Below, piece by piece: positions 16,760-25,618 of a stretch of 38,796 nucleotides of DNA (positions are counted from its first letter, which is position 1; the number at the start of each line of letters is the position of its first letter). The position numbers and the translations under genes are program-made. The notes under the pieces are model-generated. The model worked only from the letters and a program-made list of their open reading frames with translations, had not been told where the DNA came from and searched no databases. Source of the DNA: Bryobacteraceae bacterium (lineage in GTDB: Bacteria > Acidobacteriota > Terriglobia > Bryobacterales > Bryobacteraceae); contig JAICLJ010000026.1 in the NCBI GenBank assembly GCA_025927575.1, positions 1 through 38,796 of the forward strand, written 5' to 3'.

Positions 16760-18234
16760 GCTGTTTTCTCCCGGCGCCGCAACGTTCCCCGTTTCGTCGT
16801 GAACAGGGTCGGGCCAATCATGGAGAAGTCGCTGCCCCGCAAGATGCGAAAGACCAGAATGGCGAAAGCGATGTGCCCGATCGTCATGAAGCTGCCGGAA
16901 ATGCTTCGCGCGACTAAATACGGTTTCGTGTAGTCGACGATCTTAATAAACGGGATGAGCGGGTTATTCATCATCTCGCCTTCGTACCAGCCGGCCCAAC
17001 TCAGGGCACAGAAATACGCCAGCACCCCCAGCGCCGTAGTCCAGAAATGAACCTTTATGAGCGGCGCGGAGCTCCACTCGTTGCGTGTCAGACGCGGGAC
17101 TATGTAATACATTGCCCCGAACATCGTCATCGTGTAGAAAGAATACATTCCGAGATGTGCATGAGCAACTGTGTAGTGGGTGAAATGCGCCACATGGCTC
17201 ACCGAGCGGAGCGCCTCGAGCGAACCCTGATAACTCACGGCGGTATATGACACCGCTCCAAACACTATAAAGCGCAGCGTAGGGCTGGTCTTGAGCATAT
17301 GGAATTTGCCAACCATCGTCATGTGGTGGTTAATGGCGACGGTAGTAACCGGAACAAACATCATGATGCTCCCGACGATGCCGAGGGTTATGACCCAGGC
17401 CGGCAGTGGTCCCCCCACAAGATGGTGCGTGCCAATCCAGCTATAAAAAAGCGCATTCGTCCAAAAGCCTAGAAGCGACAGATGATAGCTGTAAATCGGC
17501 TTGCCCGTCACTTTCGGGATGAGGTAATAAATAGTCGCCAAGCCCATTGGCGTTACATAGAGGCCCAGCACGTTATGTGCGTACCACCAGTTCGTCGTGG
17601 CCCAGGCGGCACCTCCCACAATGCCCGTCGTCGGCAGCAGAATCGCCGCGCTGTACAGAATGGGAAACCAGACAACCGATCCAAACAAATACCATTGCGA
17701 GACGTAGGTGTGGTGCACATGGCGTTCATTGAACATCTTCAGCGACACCCAGAACAGGATCAATAACACGAACCCAAAGATGCCGAGAACCTGTGGCGGA
17801 AATTCCAGCCACTCAACGCCTGTCGAATGCCCGGCGAGCACTTCATATACGCCCCAAAGAACACCGGCGTTCCAAATGATCACGGTCGCCGGAAGTAACG
17901 TGCGATATGGCAGTCGAACTTTGCAAAGTCGGGCTTCGAGCCAGAGCGTGGTGCCAATTCCAACCATTGACGACCAGCCGTAGACGACCGTGTTCAAATG
18001 CACGGGGCGAATACGGCCGAATGTGATCCACTCGTAATTACCCAGAAACTCCGGGTGGTGCATTTTGATGGAGGTAATTAATGCAGCCAGGCTGCCGATC
18101 AGGAGCCAGGCTACGGCGCTCGCATAATAGCCGAGAACAGTTTGACGGCAAGAACGATCAATCTGAACGCGGGTGACATAATCGGCTGTAATGTCGGGAG
18201 AGGGCGGTTCCGGCTGAACCGCTAATGTACTCAC
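16756..18234 (-). CDS. ccoN: cbb3-type cytochrome c oxidase subunit I
   Basis: A 492-residue catalytic subunit with about 12 membrane helices. It carries RPVHLNTVVYGWSSM (low-spin heme His), WYAHNVLGLYVTPMGLATIY (CuB His and the downstream Tyr of cbb3 enzymes), WIGTHHLVGGPLPAW (CuB His pair) and HYTVAHAHLGMYSFY (heme ligands). The start is GTG at 18234, overlapping the ccoS stop as GTGA. The enzyme reduces oxygen to water at a heme b-CuB centre and pumps protons; cbb3 enzymes usually have high oxygen affinity, which suggests growth at low oxygen. It is coupled to ccoO by a 4-base overlap. Confidence 0.95.
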   Translation of the reverse strand: MSTLAVQPEPPSPDITADYVTRVQIDRSCRQTVLGYYASAVAWLLIGSLAALITSIKMHHPEFLGNYEWITFGRIRPVHLNTVVYGWSSMVGIGTTLWLEARLCKVRLPYRTLLPATVIIWNAGVLWGVYEVLAGHSTGVEWLEFPPQVLGIFGFVLLILFWVSLKMFNERHVHHTYVSQWYLFGSVVWFPILYSAAILLPTTGIVGGAAWATTNWWYAHNVLGLYVTPMGLATIYYLIPKVTGKPIYSYHLSLLGFWTNALFYSWIGTHHLVGGPLPAWVITLGIVGSIMMFVPVTTVAINHHMTMVGKFHMLKTSPTLRFIVFGAVSYTAVSYQGSLEALRSVSHVAHFTHYTVAHAHLGMYSFYTMTMFGAMYYIVPRLTRNEWSSAPLIKVHFWTTALGVLAYFCALSWAGWYEGEMMNNPLIPFIKIVDYTKPYLVARSISGSFMTIGHIAFAILVFRILRGSDFSMIGPTLFTTKRGTLRRREKTA

Positions 18235-18416
18235 GGGCGGGCTCCCGGGAACGCGTCGGTTGGGCGTCCAACGGGTTCCTCCTCATCAAAGATGCTTTCA
18301 GCGCCTGCTTTGAAATCGGACATCTCTCCGTTCCGGATCGCCCACACGAGCGCCCAAACTGCGCTTGATCCGAAGACAAGCATACAACCCCAGATCAACA
18401 AATACGTCAGCTTCAC
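18231..18416 (-). CDS. ccoS: CcoS-like cbb3 oxidase assembly protein
   Basis: A 61-residue protein. One membrane helix (KLTYLLIWGCMLVFGSSAV) is followed by WAIRNGEMSDF and SIFDEEEP, which correspond to the conserved W-A-(I/V)-R-x-G-(Q/E)-x-x-D-(L/F) and acidic end of CcoS. CcoS is needed for inserting redox cofactors into the oxidase. A TTG at 18422 is in frame, but GTG at 18416 is better: GGAGGG ends 8 bases upstream of it and only 2 bases from the TTG. Its stop overlaps the ccoN GTG. CcoS is usually found downstream, after ccoI; here it leads the operon. Confidence 0.8.
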   Translation of the reverse strand: MKLTYLLIWGCMLVFGSSAVWALVWAIRNGEMSDFKAGAESIFDEEEPVGRPTDAFPGARP

Positions 18417-18424
18417 AGGCAATT

Positions 18425-18430
18425 CCCTCC
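18425..18430 (-). promoter_or_regulatory. ribosome binding site of the cbb3 operon's first gene
   Basis: GGAGGG on the minus strand, 8 bases before GTG at 18416. It decides between the TTG and GTG starts of ccoS. Confidence 0.6.
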
Positions 18431-18493
18431 GCCAATTCCTAGCAAAACATCCTCTAAAATTTACGCAACCTTATTTGCTACAGTCGCTTCGCT

Positions 18494-18526
18494 CAGATTG
18501 CCGCGCGTTTCGTTTGCAGATTGCCG
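18494..18526. repeat. 10-base direct repeat upstream of the cbb3 operon
   Basis: CAGATTGCCG occurs at 18494-18503 and again at 18517-18526, a start-to-start distance of 23 bases (about two helical turns), roughly 80-110 bases upstream of ccoS. Paired repeats in this position are often binding sites for a dimeric regulator. No FNR-type TTGAT-N4-ATCAA site was seen nearby. Confidence 0.4.
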
Positions 18527-19060
18527 ATTCCATGAACACAACGGCGCGCTTTACGCATTATCCTCTTCGTCGTCGTCCGGAGTGCGAGTATCTCTGAATA
18601 TCCAGGACGGTGGATCGCTAGCGGGAAAAGACTGTTCCGAGGCGATATCGATACAGTCGGGTTCTGCGCGATACATCTCTTTCAGCTCTATCGCGGGCGC
18701 GAGGCTTGCTTGTGGTGTCATCGACTTCCTGCCTAATCGTTCTGAGGCGCGGTGTGGGCCTTCAATCTATCGCTTCACTGTTTACATCATTATCGCTCTG
18801 CTTCGGCGCTCTGGCCGCTAGATTGTCGTAACAGCTTCAAAGGTAAGCCAGCCCTCGTAAAAATGCTGTGACTTTGGTCACTACTCCAAAAGAAGCAGCG
18901 ATGGACATCTGGTCGGCTGTCGCTTCCGTTTTTCAAGGGAGTGCGGACGTTACCAATTGTTCAGCAGACAATGGTATCTGTCTTGCCGAGACTCCTCTTG
19001 GCACTAGATCTCGCCGAGCCTGCGCCATTGCTGGGGACGGCTTCGGCTTTCTCAGCCGGC
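18527..19060. other. gene-free stretch between the cbb3 operon and the ADOP permease
   Basis: The short open frames here (such as 18498-18821 on the plus strand) read as low-complexity Ser/Arg/Cys-rich sequence with no signal, domain or ribosome site. I saw no tRNA, no obvious terminator hairpin with a T-run, and no insertion sequence remnant. It may hold the promoter region of the cbb3 operon at its left end; the rest I cannot explain. Confidence 0.5.
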
Positions 19061-21565
19061 TTATTCGTTTCTCAAGGCTGCCATGGGTTCGAGGGCGGCG
19101 GCCCGACGCGCTGGCGCGTAGCTGGCAGCGAGGGCGATCACGGCTAACAAAACTATGGCGCTCAGCATCGAGACAGGATCGTACGGTTCCAAACCATAGA
19201 GAAGAGTGGCGGCGGCGCGCGCCGCCCAGAAAGCCAGGACAATGCCCGCCGCGAGGCCGACGGTGAGCAGCAGCATTGCTTCTTTCATCACAAGCCGAAT
19301 GACACGGCCACGATCGGCGCCCAGCGCGATACGCACGCCAATTTCATTCTGCCGCCGAGCGACCATGTACGAGATGACGCCGTAAAGGCCAAGCATAGCC
19401 AGAATTCCCGCCAGAAATCCGAAGGCGCCCGACAGAGTCGCCATCAGCCGGTCGCGCAACAGCGACTCCTGAATTTGCGCCGAGAACGAGCGGAACTCAA
19501 GCCCGATCGCTGGATTGAAGGTGGCAATCGCACCCTTGATCTCGCTTGTTAAGCCAGCAGTCGGACCAACGATGCGCAGCACGAATGTTGCGCCCGCTCC
19601 CGGATCATCGTCCTGCGCGATGGGGAAAAATCCAATCGGCAGAAAATCTTCACGCAATTCGTAGTACTTCGTGTTCACCACGAGCCCGACTATCTGGACT
19701 AGCGGCTCCGGCTTCCCGGCCTCGGCTTCCATGTGGAAGGTATGGCCGACGGGATTGGCTCCGTGGAAGAACTTACGCGCGAACACCTCGTTGACGATGG
19801 CGACTTTCGGCGCCGCAAGCGTATCCCGCTCATTGAATTCGCGGCCCGCGATGAGGCGTGTTCCCATCGTGCCGAAATAGCCCGGGCCGACTCGATTGAA
19901 AAACGATTGTTTGCCGCTTGCGGCCGCGCGATCTCCATCGGGGCCGATATCGTTGTTCCAGCCGCTTCCGCTAACCGGTGTGAACCAGACTTGCGCCGCG
20001 GAAACAACGCCGGACAAGGCCGCCAGACGGTCATGCAATTCGCGATAAACCGCCTGCCTGCGCTCTTTCGGATATTGCGCGCCGCCGAAATCGAGATTCA
20101 CGGTAAGGATTCCCTCAGCATTGAAGCCGGATTGCGTGGTTAGCAGATTCCGCAAGCTGCGGACGAAGAGCAGCGCGCCGACCAGGAGCACAAGGGACAG
20201 CGCCACTTGCATGGACACCAGAGTTCGACGCAAGCTGAAGCGCTCGCGCCCGGCAGTGGTGCTGCGGCCCCCGGCGCGCATTGCCGCGGCGGGCGAAATA
20301 CGCGTCGCCCGCAGCGCAGGCGTCAATCCGAACAAGAGACACGTCAGTATAGCCAGCGCGGCCGTGAAACCGAGCATGCCCCAATCGAGACCGAGGCCGA
20401 CAAAAAGCGGATTATCGGACGTGCTGATATACGCAAGCAAGCCGCGGCTTAAGCCCTCCGCAAGCACGACGCCCAGCACTGTCCCGGCAATCGCCAGCAA
20501 CAAGCTTTCCGAAAGAAACTGGCGAACAAGTCTCCATCGAGATGCGCCAATCGCGAGCCGGACGGCAATCTCCGTTTCGCGCACGCTCGCCCGCGCGAGC
20601 AGCAGATTGGCGAGATTGGCGCACGCAATCAGGAGAACAAGGCCGGTAATCGCCATCAGCAGCCAGAGGGGGCGCTCGTATTGCCGCCGCAGATCCGATA
20701 TGCCGGTCGCGCTTTCGGTAGCGCCGATTTTATTCGCCAGATAACGCTTCGCTTTCGTGGGCTTGTAGGAGGAAGGCAGCGTGGCCCGCATGATGCCCGG
20801 CGACAATGTATGTAATTGCGCCGTAGCTCGTTCGGAAGTCACTCCCGGCTTTAAACGACCCATCATCGAGATCCACCAGTCGCTACGCGAAGGGATGCGG
20901 CCGATGTGATCCTCGGCCATCATCCGGTCGGCACAAAGCGGGATGGCGACGTCGTAGCGATTACCCACCTCCACGCCGAAGAATGTGGCAGGTGTGACGC
21001 CGACAATGGGAACCAAATGCCCGTTCAAGCTGACAGTGCGATTCAGGATTCCCGGATCGCCGCCGAATTCCCGCTGCCAAAATGCATAGCTGATGACCGC
21101 GCCGGTTCCGCTACAGGTTGCGCTATCGTCTTGCGCCGTGAACGTACGGCCCATGACGGCGTTCACGCCGAGAAGCTGAAAGAAATTGCCGCTGACATAA
21201 AGGCCCTCGGCAAAGCGCGCCTGCCCCCCGGTCGCCAGATTGAAGCGGTTCGCACTCCAGGCCATCACGCCGGTAAAGGCCTGCTGCCGGTCCCGGATCT
21301 CTTCCCACTGCGCATAGGTCAGGCGTGCGCTGCGCGTGGAAAAACTCCCCGAACGCGAGGAACCCTTCTCGAAGTCGATGGATACAAGCTCCTTGGGGTT
21401 GTGCACCGGCAGCGTTTTGAGGCGGATCGCATCGACCAATTGGAAAATGGCCGTGTTGGCGCCGATGCCAAGCGCCAGCGACAGGACCGCCACCGCCGTG
21501 AATCCCGGACTCTGCTTCAGCTGGCGTAAGCCATAGCGCCCATCCTGCACAATCCATTCGAGCAT
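19061..21565 (-). CDS. ADOP/MacB-like ABC transporter permease
   Basis: An 834-residue membrane protein of the acidobacterial 'ADOP' type. It starts DGRYGLRQLKQSPGFTAVAV, then LALGIGANTAIFQLVDA (helix 1), followed by a large periplasmic MacB-type domain. Then comes a first FtsX core (about residues 310-430, LLIACANLANLLLARASVR and EIAVRLAIGASRWRLVRQFL), a linker helix, a second periplasmic part and a second FtsX core (MVARRQNEIGVRIALGADRG). It ends LEPMAALRNE, close to the usual LEPMxALRxE ending. Such proteins carry two FtsX units in one chain and usually have no ATPase next door, as here. Substrate is unknown; MacB relatives move lipids, peptides or drugs across the envelope. A 13-base palindrome and a pyrimidine-rich tract precede it. 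Confidence 0.95.
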   Translation of the reverse strand: MLEWIVQDGRYGLRQLKQSPGFTAVAVLSLALGIGANTAIFQLVDAIRLKTLPVHNPKELVSIDFEKGSSRSGSFSTRSARLTYAQWEEIRDRQQAFTGVMAWSANRFNLATGGQARFAEGLYVSGNFFQLLGVNAVMGRTFTAQDDSATCSGTGAVISYAFWQREFGGDPGILNRTVSLNGHLVPIVGVTPATFFGVEVGNRYDVAIPLCADRMMAEDHIGRIPSRSDWWISMMGRLKPGVTSERATAQLHTLSPGIMRATLPSSYKPTKAKRYLANKIGATESATGISDLRRQYERPLWLLMAITGLVLLIACANLANLLLARASVRETEIAVRLAIGASRWRLVRQFLSESLLLAIAGTVLGVVLAEGLSRGLLAYISTSDNPLFVGLGLDWGMLGFTAALAILTCLLFGLTPALRATRISPAAAMRAGGRSTTAGRERFSLRRTLVSMQVALSLVLLVGALLFVRSLRNLLTTQSGFNAEGILTVNLDFGGAQYPKERRQAVYRELHDRLAALSGVVSAAQVWFTPVSGSGWNNDIGPDGDRAAASGKQSFFNRVGPGYFGTMGTRLIAGREFNERDTLAAPKVAIVNEVFARKFFHGANPVGHTFHMEAEAGKPEPLVQIVGLVVNTKYYELREDFLPIGFFPIAQDDDPGAGATFVLRIVGPTAGLTSEIKGAIATFNPAIGLEFRSFSAQIQESLLRDRLMATLSGAFGFLAGILAMLGLYGVISYMVARRQNEIGVRIALGADRGRVIRLVMKEAMLLLTVGLAAGIVLAFWAARAAATLLYGLEPYDPVSMLSAIVLLAVIALAASYAPARRAAALEPMAALRNE

Positions 21566-21599
21566 GTACTACATACGTACGAAGAGACTGGCGGTTAGG

Positions 21600-21648
21600 T
21601 TCGAGCGAGAAGCGAGAATGCAGGAGACAGAAGGCAGGCGGCAGTCAC
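21600..21648 (-). repeat. pyrimidine-rich microsatellite-like tract before the ADOP gene
   Basis: Read on the minus strand, this is a nearly pure C/T tract with repeating CTGCC, TTCTG, TCTCCTG and TTCTCGC units, placed 35-83 bases upstream of the ADOP start. A similar tract precedes lipA at 28055-28110. Confidence 0.5.
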
Positions 21649-21655
21649 AGTGACT
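21643..21655. promoter_or_regulatory. 13-base palindrome, possible operator
   Basis: AGTCACAGTGACT is a perfect inverted repeat (6-base arms, 1-base centre). It lies 5 bases past the stop of the pilin-like gene and 78 bases upstream of the ADOP start. The one-base loop argues against an RNA hairpin and for a protein-binding site. No regulator gene is adjacent. Confidence 0.35.
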
Positions 21656-21659
21656 AAAA

Positions 21660-22163
21660 TTACTGTTTCAATTCGGGGCTTTGTGCCGTCGCTGGTTCGC
21701 GTCCCCAATTCTGGTGGATGACGAGCGTCTCATCGGAAAAAAACGTGCGCCGGCCACTGCTGCCGAATGATTTTGGAACGGCCGTAATCGAGTAACCCGT
21801 TGGTGTGCCCTGAACGGCGAACACATAGCCGGTATTCTCGCCCGCGGACAAGGTGGCGGGGATCAAATCGGCCGATGTCGGGCTCGCGTTTCCGCCGCCG
21901 GAGGGCGGCCCAAGTTCAGCCAGCGACGTGGCGTAGCGGCCGAATTGAGAGTAGTACATTGTCTCCGCTTTATGGAGGGTTTGGATCTGGCTGAGAGCAG
22001 CGGTCTCCTGGGCGTTCATTTTCGCCTGATTGAGCTTGGGAAGCGCAATGGCGAGGATAATCAGGATAATCGAAATGACAATGAGCAGCTCGATCAACGA
22101 GAAGCCGCTCTGGTGCAGACGGTTTTTCCGTTTGGACAACACGGATAGCATACGTTTCCACAT
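21660..22163 (-). CDS. type IV pilin / pseudopilin-like protein
   Basis: A 167-residue prepilin. A basic leader ends in QSG, followed by FSLIELLIVISIILIILAIA, the type III signal and N-terminal helix cut by prepilin peptidase after Gly; the Glu at position +5 is present. The mature part continues PKLNQAKMNAQETAALSQIQ, TLHKAETMYYSQFGRYATSL, then a Gly/Ser-rich loop and a beta-rich C-terminus with a second basic patch. This resembles the major-pilin-like and GspG-like proteins of type IV pili or type II secretion. No other pilus genes are near, so it may be an orphan pilin. It lies 58 bases after kdsA on the same strand. Confidence 0.9.
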   Translation of the reverse strand: MWKRMLSVLSKRKNRLHQSGFSLIELLIVISIILIILAIALPKLNQAKMNAQETAALSQIQTLHKAETMYYSQFGRYATSLAELGPPSGGGNASPTSADLIPATLSAGENTGYVFAVQGTPTGYSITAVPKSFGSSGRRTFFSDETLVIHQNWGREPATAQSPELKQ

Positions 22164-22221
22164 GATACGACGGCGCCCCCCGGGTTTTCGTTGGACGAAA
22201 AAGGAAACGGCGTTCCGAAGC

Positions 22222-23046
22222 CTACACAGACGATTTTACGAGATTGTCGATGGCGCGCAATCGCCTAAGCAAAGCGGGCAGGAAATCGAGCGCCAGCGCG
22301 TTGGCGCCGTCCGAGAGAGCGTGCTCCGGCGATTCATGTACTTCGACAAATAATCCGGCGATTCCAACTGCTGTGGCGGCCCGGGCAAGCGGTTCGATGA
22401 ACTCCGGCTGGCCGCCGGAGGCGTTCCCGGCGGCTCCGGGAAGCTGGACGCTATGCGTCGCGTCGAAGACGACAGGATAGCCGGATCCGCGCATGATGGC
22501 GAGGGCGCGCATATCGACCACCAGATTGTTATAGCCGAACGAGGAACCGCGCTCCGTCAGCAGGATACGGTGGTTCCCGGTGCTTGCCACCTTTTCGGCG
22601 GCGTTTGCGATATCGGCGGGACCGATGAATTGGCCTTTTTTTATGTTGACCACGTTGCCCGTTCGCCCGGCCGCAAGCAGAAGATCAGTCTGGCGGCACA
22701 AGAAGGCGGGAATCTGCAGAATATCGACGAAATCAGCCGCTTTTTGCGCCTGCGACGGCTCGTGAATGTCCGTCAGTACGGGAATGCCAAGTTTACGGAC
22801 CTCGCCGAGGATGCGCAAACCGTCTTCGATTCCAGGACCGCGGTAGGAATTCACGCTGCTGCGGTTCGCTTTATCGAATGAAGCCTTGAACACAAACGGC
22901 CCGGCGATGTCGCGAATGCGCCGGGAGATCCAGAGCGCGTGCTCTTCGCTTTCGATGACGCACGGTCCCGCAATCAAGGCCAGCGGAGCGCGCTCGGAAA
23001 AAGTCACTTCGGCAGGCCCGGAGCCCACTTGAATGGTTCGGCTCAT
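22222..23046 (-). CDS. kdsA: 3-deoxy-8-phosphooctulonate (KDO-8-P) synthase
   Basis: A 274-residue enzyme that joins phosphoenolpyruvate and arabinose-5-phosphate to KDO-8-phosphate for lipopolysaccharide. Motifs are [106 protein letters not shown] and [12 protein letters not shown]. The Cys in GPC, where the E. coli enzyme has Asn, points to the metal-dependent class. The ATG overlaps the pyrG stop by 4 bases, so the two are translationally coupled. The protein is cytoplasmic. Confidence 0.97.
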   Translation of the reverse strand: MSRTIQVGSGPAEVTFSERAPLALIAGPCVIESEEHALWISRRIRDIAGPFVFKASFDKANRSSVNSYRGPGIEDGLRILGEVRKLGIPVLTDIHEPSQAQKAADFVDILQIPAFLCRQTDLLLAAGRTGNVVNIKKGQFIGPADIANAAEKVASTGNHRILLTERGSSFGYNNLVVDMRALAIMRGSGYPVVFDATHSVQLPGAAGNASGGQPEFIEPLARAATAVGIAGLFVEVHESPEHALSDGANALALDFLPALLRRLRAIDNLVKSSV

Positions 23047-24689
23047 TCAGCGTGCGAAAATTCCGGCGCGACCTCCGCATGAGGGCGAGTGCGGACTTCG
23101 CGGTGCTTCAAAGCGGCGGCGAGGAATGCCGCGAATAAAGGATGTGGCTCCAGCGGCTTCGATTTAAATTCGGGGTGAAACTGGCATCCGAGGAACCAGG
23201 GGTGATCCGGAAGCTCACAAATTTCCACGTAGACGCCATCCGGAGTCTGGCCTGTCAGCCGGAGGCCGCTTTCGGTGAGAATGGGCTCAAACTCGCGATT
23301 GAACTCGTAGCGGTGGCGATGACGCTCGCTGATCTCCGGGACGCCGTAGGCTTCGCGAGCGAAGCTTCCCTCGGCTAACTGGCAGGGATACGCGCCGAGG
23401 CGCATCGTGCCGCCCAGTTCATCCACGCCCTTGAGTTCGCGGAGCTTATAGATGACGCGGTGCGGGGTGCCGGGGTTGAACTCGGTGGAATCGGCGTCGG
23501 CAAGCCCGCAGACGTTGCGGGCAAATTCGATCACCATGGTTTGCATACCCAGACAGATGCCGAAATAAGGAACTCTTTCCTCGCGAGCAAAGCGGATGGC
23601 GTGCAGCATGCCGGCAATGCCGCGCTTGCCGAAGCCGCCGGGCACGAGAATGCCGTCATATTGCTGGAGCGATTCGAGGCAGCCGGGCCATTCGAGACGC
23701 TCGGACTCAATCCACTCGATGTTGACCTTCGCCCGGTGAGCGATACCCGCGTGGAGTAAGGCCTCTTTCAGGCTCTTGTAGGAATCCTCGTATTCGACGT
23801 ATTTACCGACCAGTCCGATGTGGACCTCGCGCAGCGGATTCTCCATCCGCTCGACCATTTCAATCCAACGGCTAAGGTTGCGCGGTCCGGCTTGGAGGTG
23901 AAGCAAGTGCAGGATAATCTCGTCGACGCGCTGCTCGGAGAACACCATCGGAATCTTGTAAACGGAGTTGACGTCCTTAGCTGTGATGACGGCCTCCGGA
24001 GCAACGTCGCAGAACAACGCGATCTTCTCTTTCACATCCCGCGGCAATTCCCGCTCGGAACGGCACAGCAGAATATCCGGCTGAATACCAACAGCCCGCA
24101 GTTCCTTCACGCTGTGCTGAGTGGGCTTAGTTTTCAACTCCTGCGCCGCCGCGATCCAAGGCACCAGCGTCAGATGGATAAAAAGAGTGTTTTCGCGGCC
24201 TTCTTCGTGGCGCATCTGACGAATGGCCTCGATGAACGGCAGCGATTCAATGTCTCCGACGGTCCCGCCTATCTCGACAATCGCGATGTCCACATCGGCG
24301 GCCACCTTGCGGCAGGCGGCCTTGATCTCGTTGGTGACGTGAGGAATCACCTGTACGGTCTTGCCAAGATAGTCGCCGCGGCGCTCGCGGGTGATGATGT
24401 TCTCGTAAATGCGCCCAGACGTCAAGTTATTGCTCTGAGTCAGGTGAGCGTGTGTGAAGCGCTCATAGTGGCCAAGGTCCAGATCCGTTTCAGCGCCGTC
24501 GTCGGTCACAAATACTTCACCATGCTGAAACGGGCTCATGGTGCCGGGATCGATGTTGAGATACGGATCGAACTTCTGGAGCGTCACTCGAAGGCCGCGG
24601 CTTTCCATGAGGCAACCGATGGACGCGGCAGCAATTCCCTTCCCCAGGGACGAGACCACGCCACCTGTCACAAAGATGTACTTAGCCAT
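23043..24689 (-). CDS. pyrG: CTP synthase
   Basis: A 548-residue glutamine amidotransferase that makes CTP from UTP. I start it at ATG 24689 ([20 protein letters not shown]), the conserved N-terminus with the P-loop; the frame stays open 11 codons further up. The synthetase half has [20 protein letters not shown] and [15 protein letters not shown], plus [18 protein letters not shown]. The glutaminase half has [16 protein letters not shown] (nucleophile Cys) and CQFHPEFKS (His, Glu). It is placed between kdsB and kdsA, which makes sense because CTP is the substrate of KdsB. GGTGG precedes the ATG. Confidence 0.97.
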   Translation of the reverse strand: MAKYIFVTGGVVSSLGKGIAAASIGCLMESRGLRVTLQKFDPYLNIDPGTMSPFQHGEVFVTDDGAETDLDLGHYERFTHAHLTQSNNLTSGRIYENIITRERRGDYLGKTVQVIPHVTNEIKAACRKVAADVDIAIVEIGGTVGDIESLPFIEAIRQMRHEEGRENTLFIHLTLVPWIAAAQELKTKPTQHSVKELRAVGIQPDILLCRSERELPRDVKEKIALFCDVAPEAVITAKDVNSVYKIPMVFSEQRVDEIILHLLHLQAGPRNLSRWIEMVERMENPLREVHIGLVGKYVEYEDSYKSLKEALLHAGIAHRAKVNIEWIESERLEWPGCLESLQQYDGILVPGGFGKRGIAGMLHAIRFAREERVPYFGICLGMQTMVIEFARNVCGLADADSTEFNPGTPHRVIYKLRELKGVDELGGTMRLGAYPCQLAEGSFAREAYGVPEISERHRHRYEFNREFEPILTESGLRLTGQTPDGVYVEICELPDHPWFLGCQFHPEFKSKPLEPHPLFAAFLAAALKHREVRTRPHAEVAPEFSHAE

Positions 24690-24709
24690 AACAATCCCAC
24701 CAGGTATTC

Positions 24710-24735
24710 CTATCGATAGCACGCCGGAACCGGCG
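24710..24735. repeat. two adjacent inverted repeats in the pyrG leader
   Basis: CTATCGATAG (24710-24719) is a perfect palindrome. CGCCGG-AA-CCGGCG (24722-24735) has 6-base arms. Both lie 20-46 bases upstream of pyrG in the 135-base kdsB-pyrG gap. They have no T-run, so a simple terminator is unlikely; they may be an operator or a leader structure. Confidence 0.35.
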
Positions 24736-24824
24736 CGAAGCCAGCGCGTGAGCGAACGTTGAGGCCGAGGAGGGACGACGCCTCGCTGACTTCCAGGCAG
24801 CGTCGATCCGGCTCAACGGGAAAA

Positions 24825-25598
24825 TCACTGCTGCGCGACTACTCCTGCAACGTTAGCAAACAATCGGTTCAAACGCTCCAGATCTTCGGGCGTGTCGACA
24901 CCCAGAGACTCGTAATCGGTCTCGAGGACGCGAATCCGATAGCCATTCTCCAGGGCGCGGAGCTGTTCGAGGCGTTCCGCGCTTTCGAGCGGACCAATCG
25001 ATAGATCCGGGTAGCAAAGCAAAAACTCGCGGCGATAGACGTACAGGCCGACATGCTTAAAGTAGGAGCCCGGATCGCCGTTGCTGTCCCGATTGTATGG
25101 AATGGGACTCCGTGAAAAATAAATGGCATCGCCGGTGAGCGTGGTGACGACTTTCACTACATTGGGATTATTGACGTCGGCGGGATCGGCCATGCGCTTC
25201 ATCAGAGTGCCCATCGAGACGGATTCGTCGCCGAGGACGGCCAGCACAGCGGCATCAATGGCTTCGGGATCGATGAGGGGCTCATCGCCCTGTATATTGA
25301 CGAAGAGATCGTAGTTCTCGGCGGAGGCGATTTCCGCAACGCGATCGGTGCCGGAGGGGTGCTCGCTGCTGGTCATGCGGACCTGCCCGCCAAAGCGGCG
25401 GACTTCGGCGGCGATTTGTTCGTCGTCGGTCGCCACGATCACGTCCCGGATGTAGCGCGCAAGGCTGGCCCGCTCGTAAACGTGCTGAACCATGGGTTTA
25501 CCGGCGAGACGAGCGAGAGCTTTTCCGGGGAATCGAGAAGAGGCAAACCGGGCGGGTATGACACCCAAAATCCGCGTCGGCACGACTGAGTATATCAT
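24825..25598 (-). CDS. kdsB: CMP-KDO synthetase (3-deoxy-manno-octulosonate cytidylyltransferase)
   Basis: A 257-residue enzyme that activates KDO with CTP for lipid A glycosylation. I start it at ATG 25598 (MIYSVVPTRILGVIPARFAS), since the frame above it, up to 25826, does not read like protein; GTG 25583 is a close alternative. Motifs are VIPARFASSRFPGKAL, ATDDEQIAAEVRRFGG, MTSSEHPSGTDRVAEIA, NIQGDEPLIDPEAID, FSRSPIPYNR, KHVGLYVYRREFLL and LESAERLEQLRALENGYRI, all typical. It heads the kdsB-pyrG-kdsA group and is divergent from the VWA genes. Confidence 0.96.
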   Translation of the reverse strand: MIYSVVPTRILGVIPARFASSRFPGKALARLAGKPMVQHVYERASLARYIRDVIVATDDEQIAAEVRRFGGQVRMTSSEHPSGTDRVAEIASAENYDLFVNIQGDEPLIDPEAIDAAVLAVLGDESVSMGTLMKRMADPADVNNPNVVKVVTTLTGDAIYFSRSPIPYNRDSNGDPGSYFKHVGLYVYRREFLLCYPDLSIGPLESAERLEQLRALENGYRIRVLETDYESLGVDTPEDLERLNRLFANVAGVVAQQ

Positions 25599-25618
25599 GC
25601 AGTGGGGCGGAAACGCAT

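Noticed and set aside
18498..19147. several plus-strand open frames in the gap before the ADOP gene
   Set aside because: Low-complexity translations without ribosome sites, domains or signals.
23820..24719. 299-codon plus-strand open frame opposite pyrG
   Set aside because: Long open frames opposite high-GC genes are common; the minus-strand CTP synthase is unmistakable.
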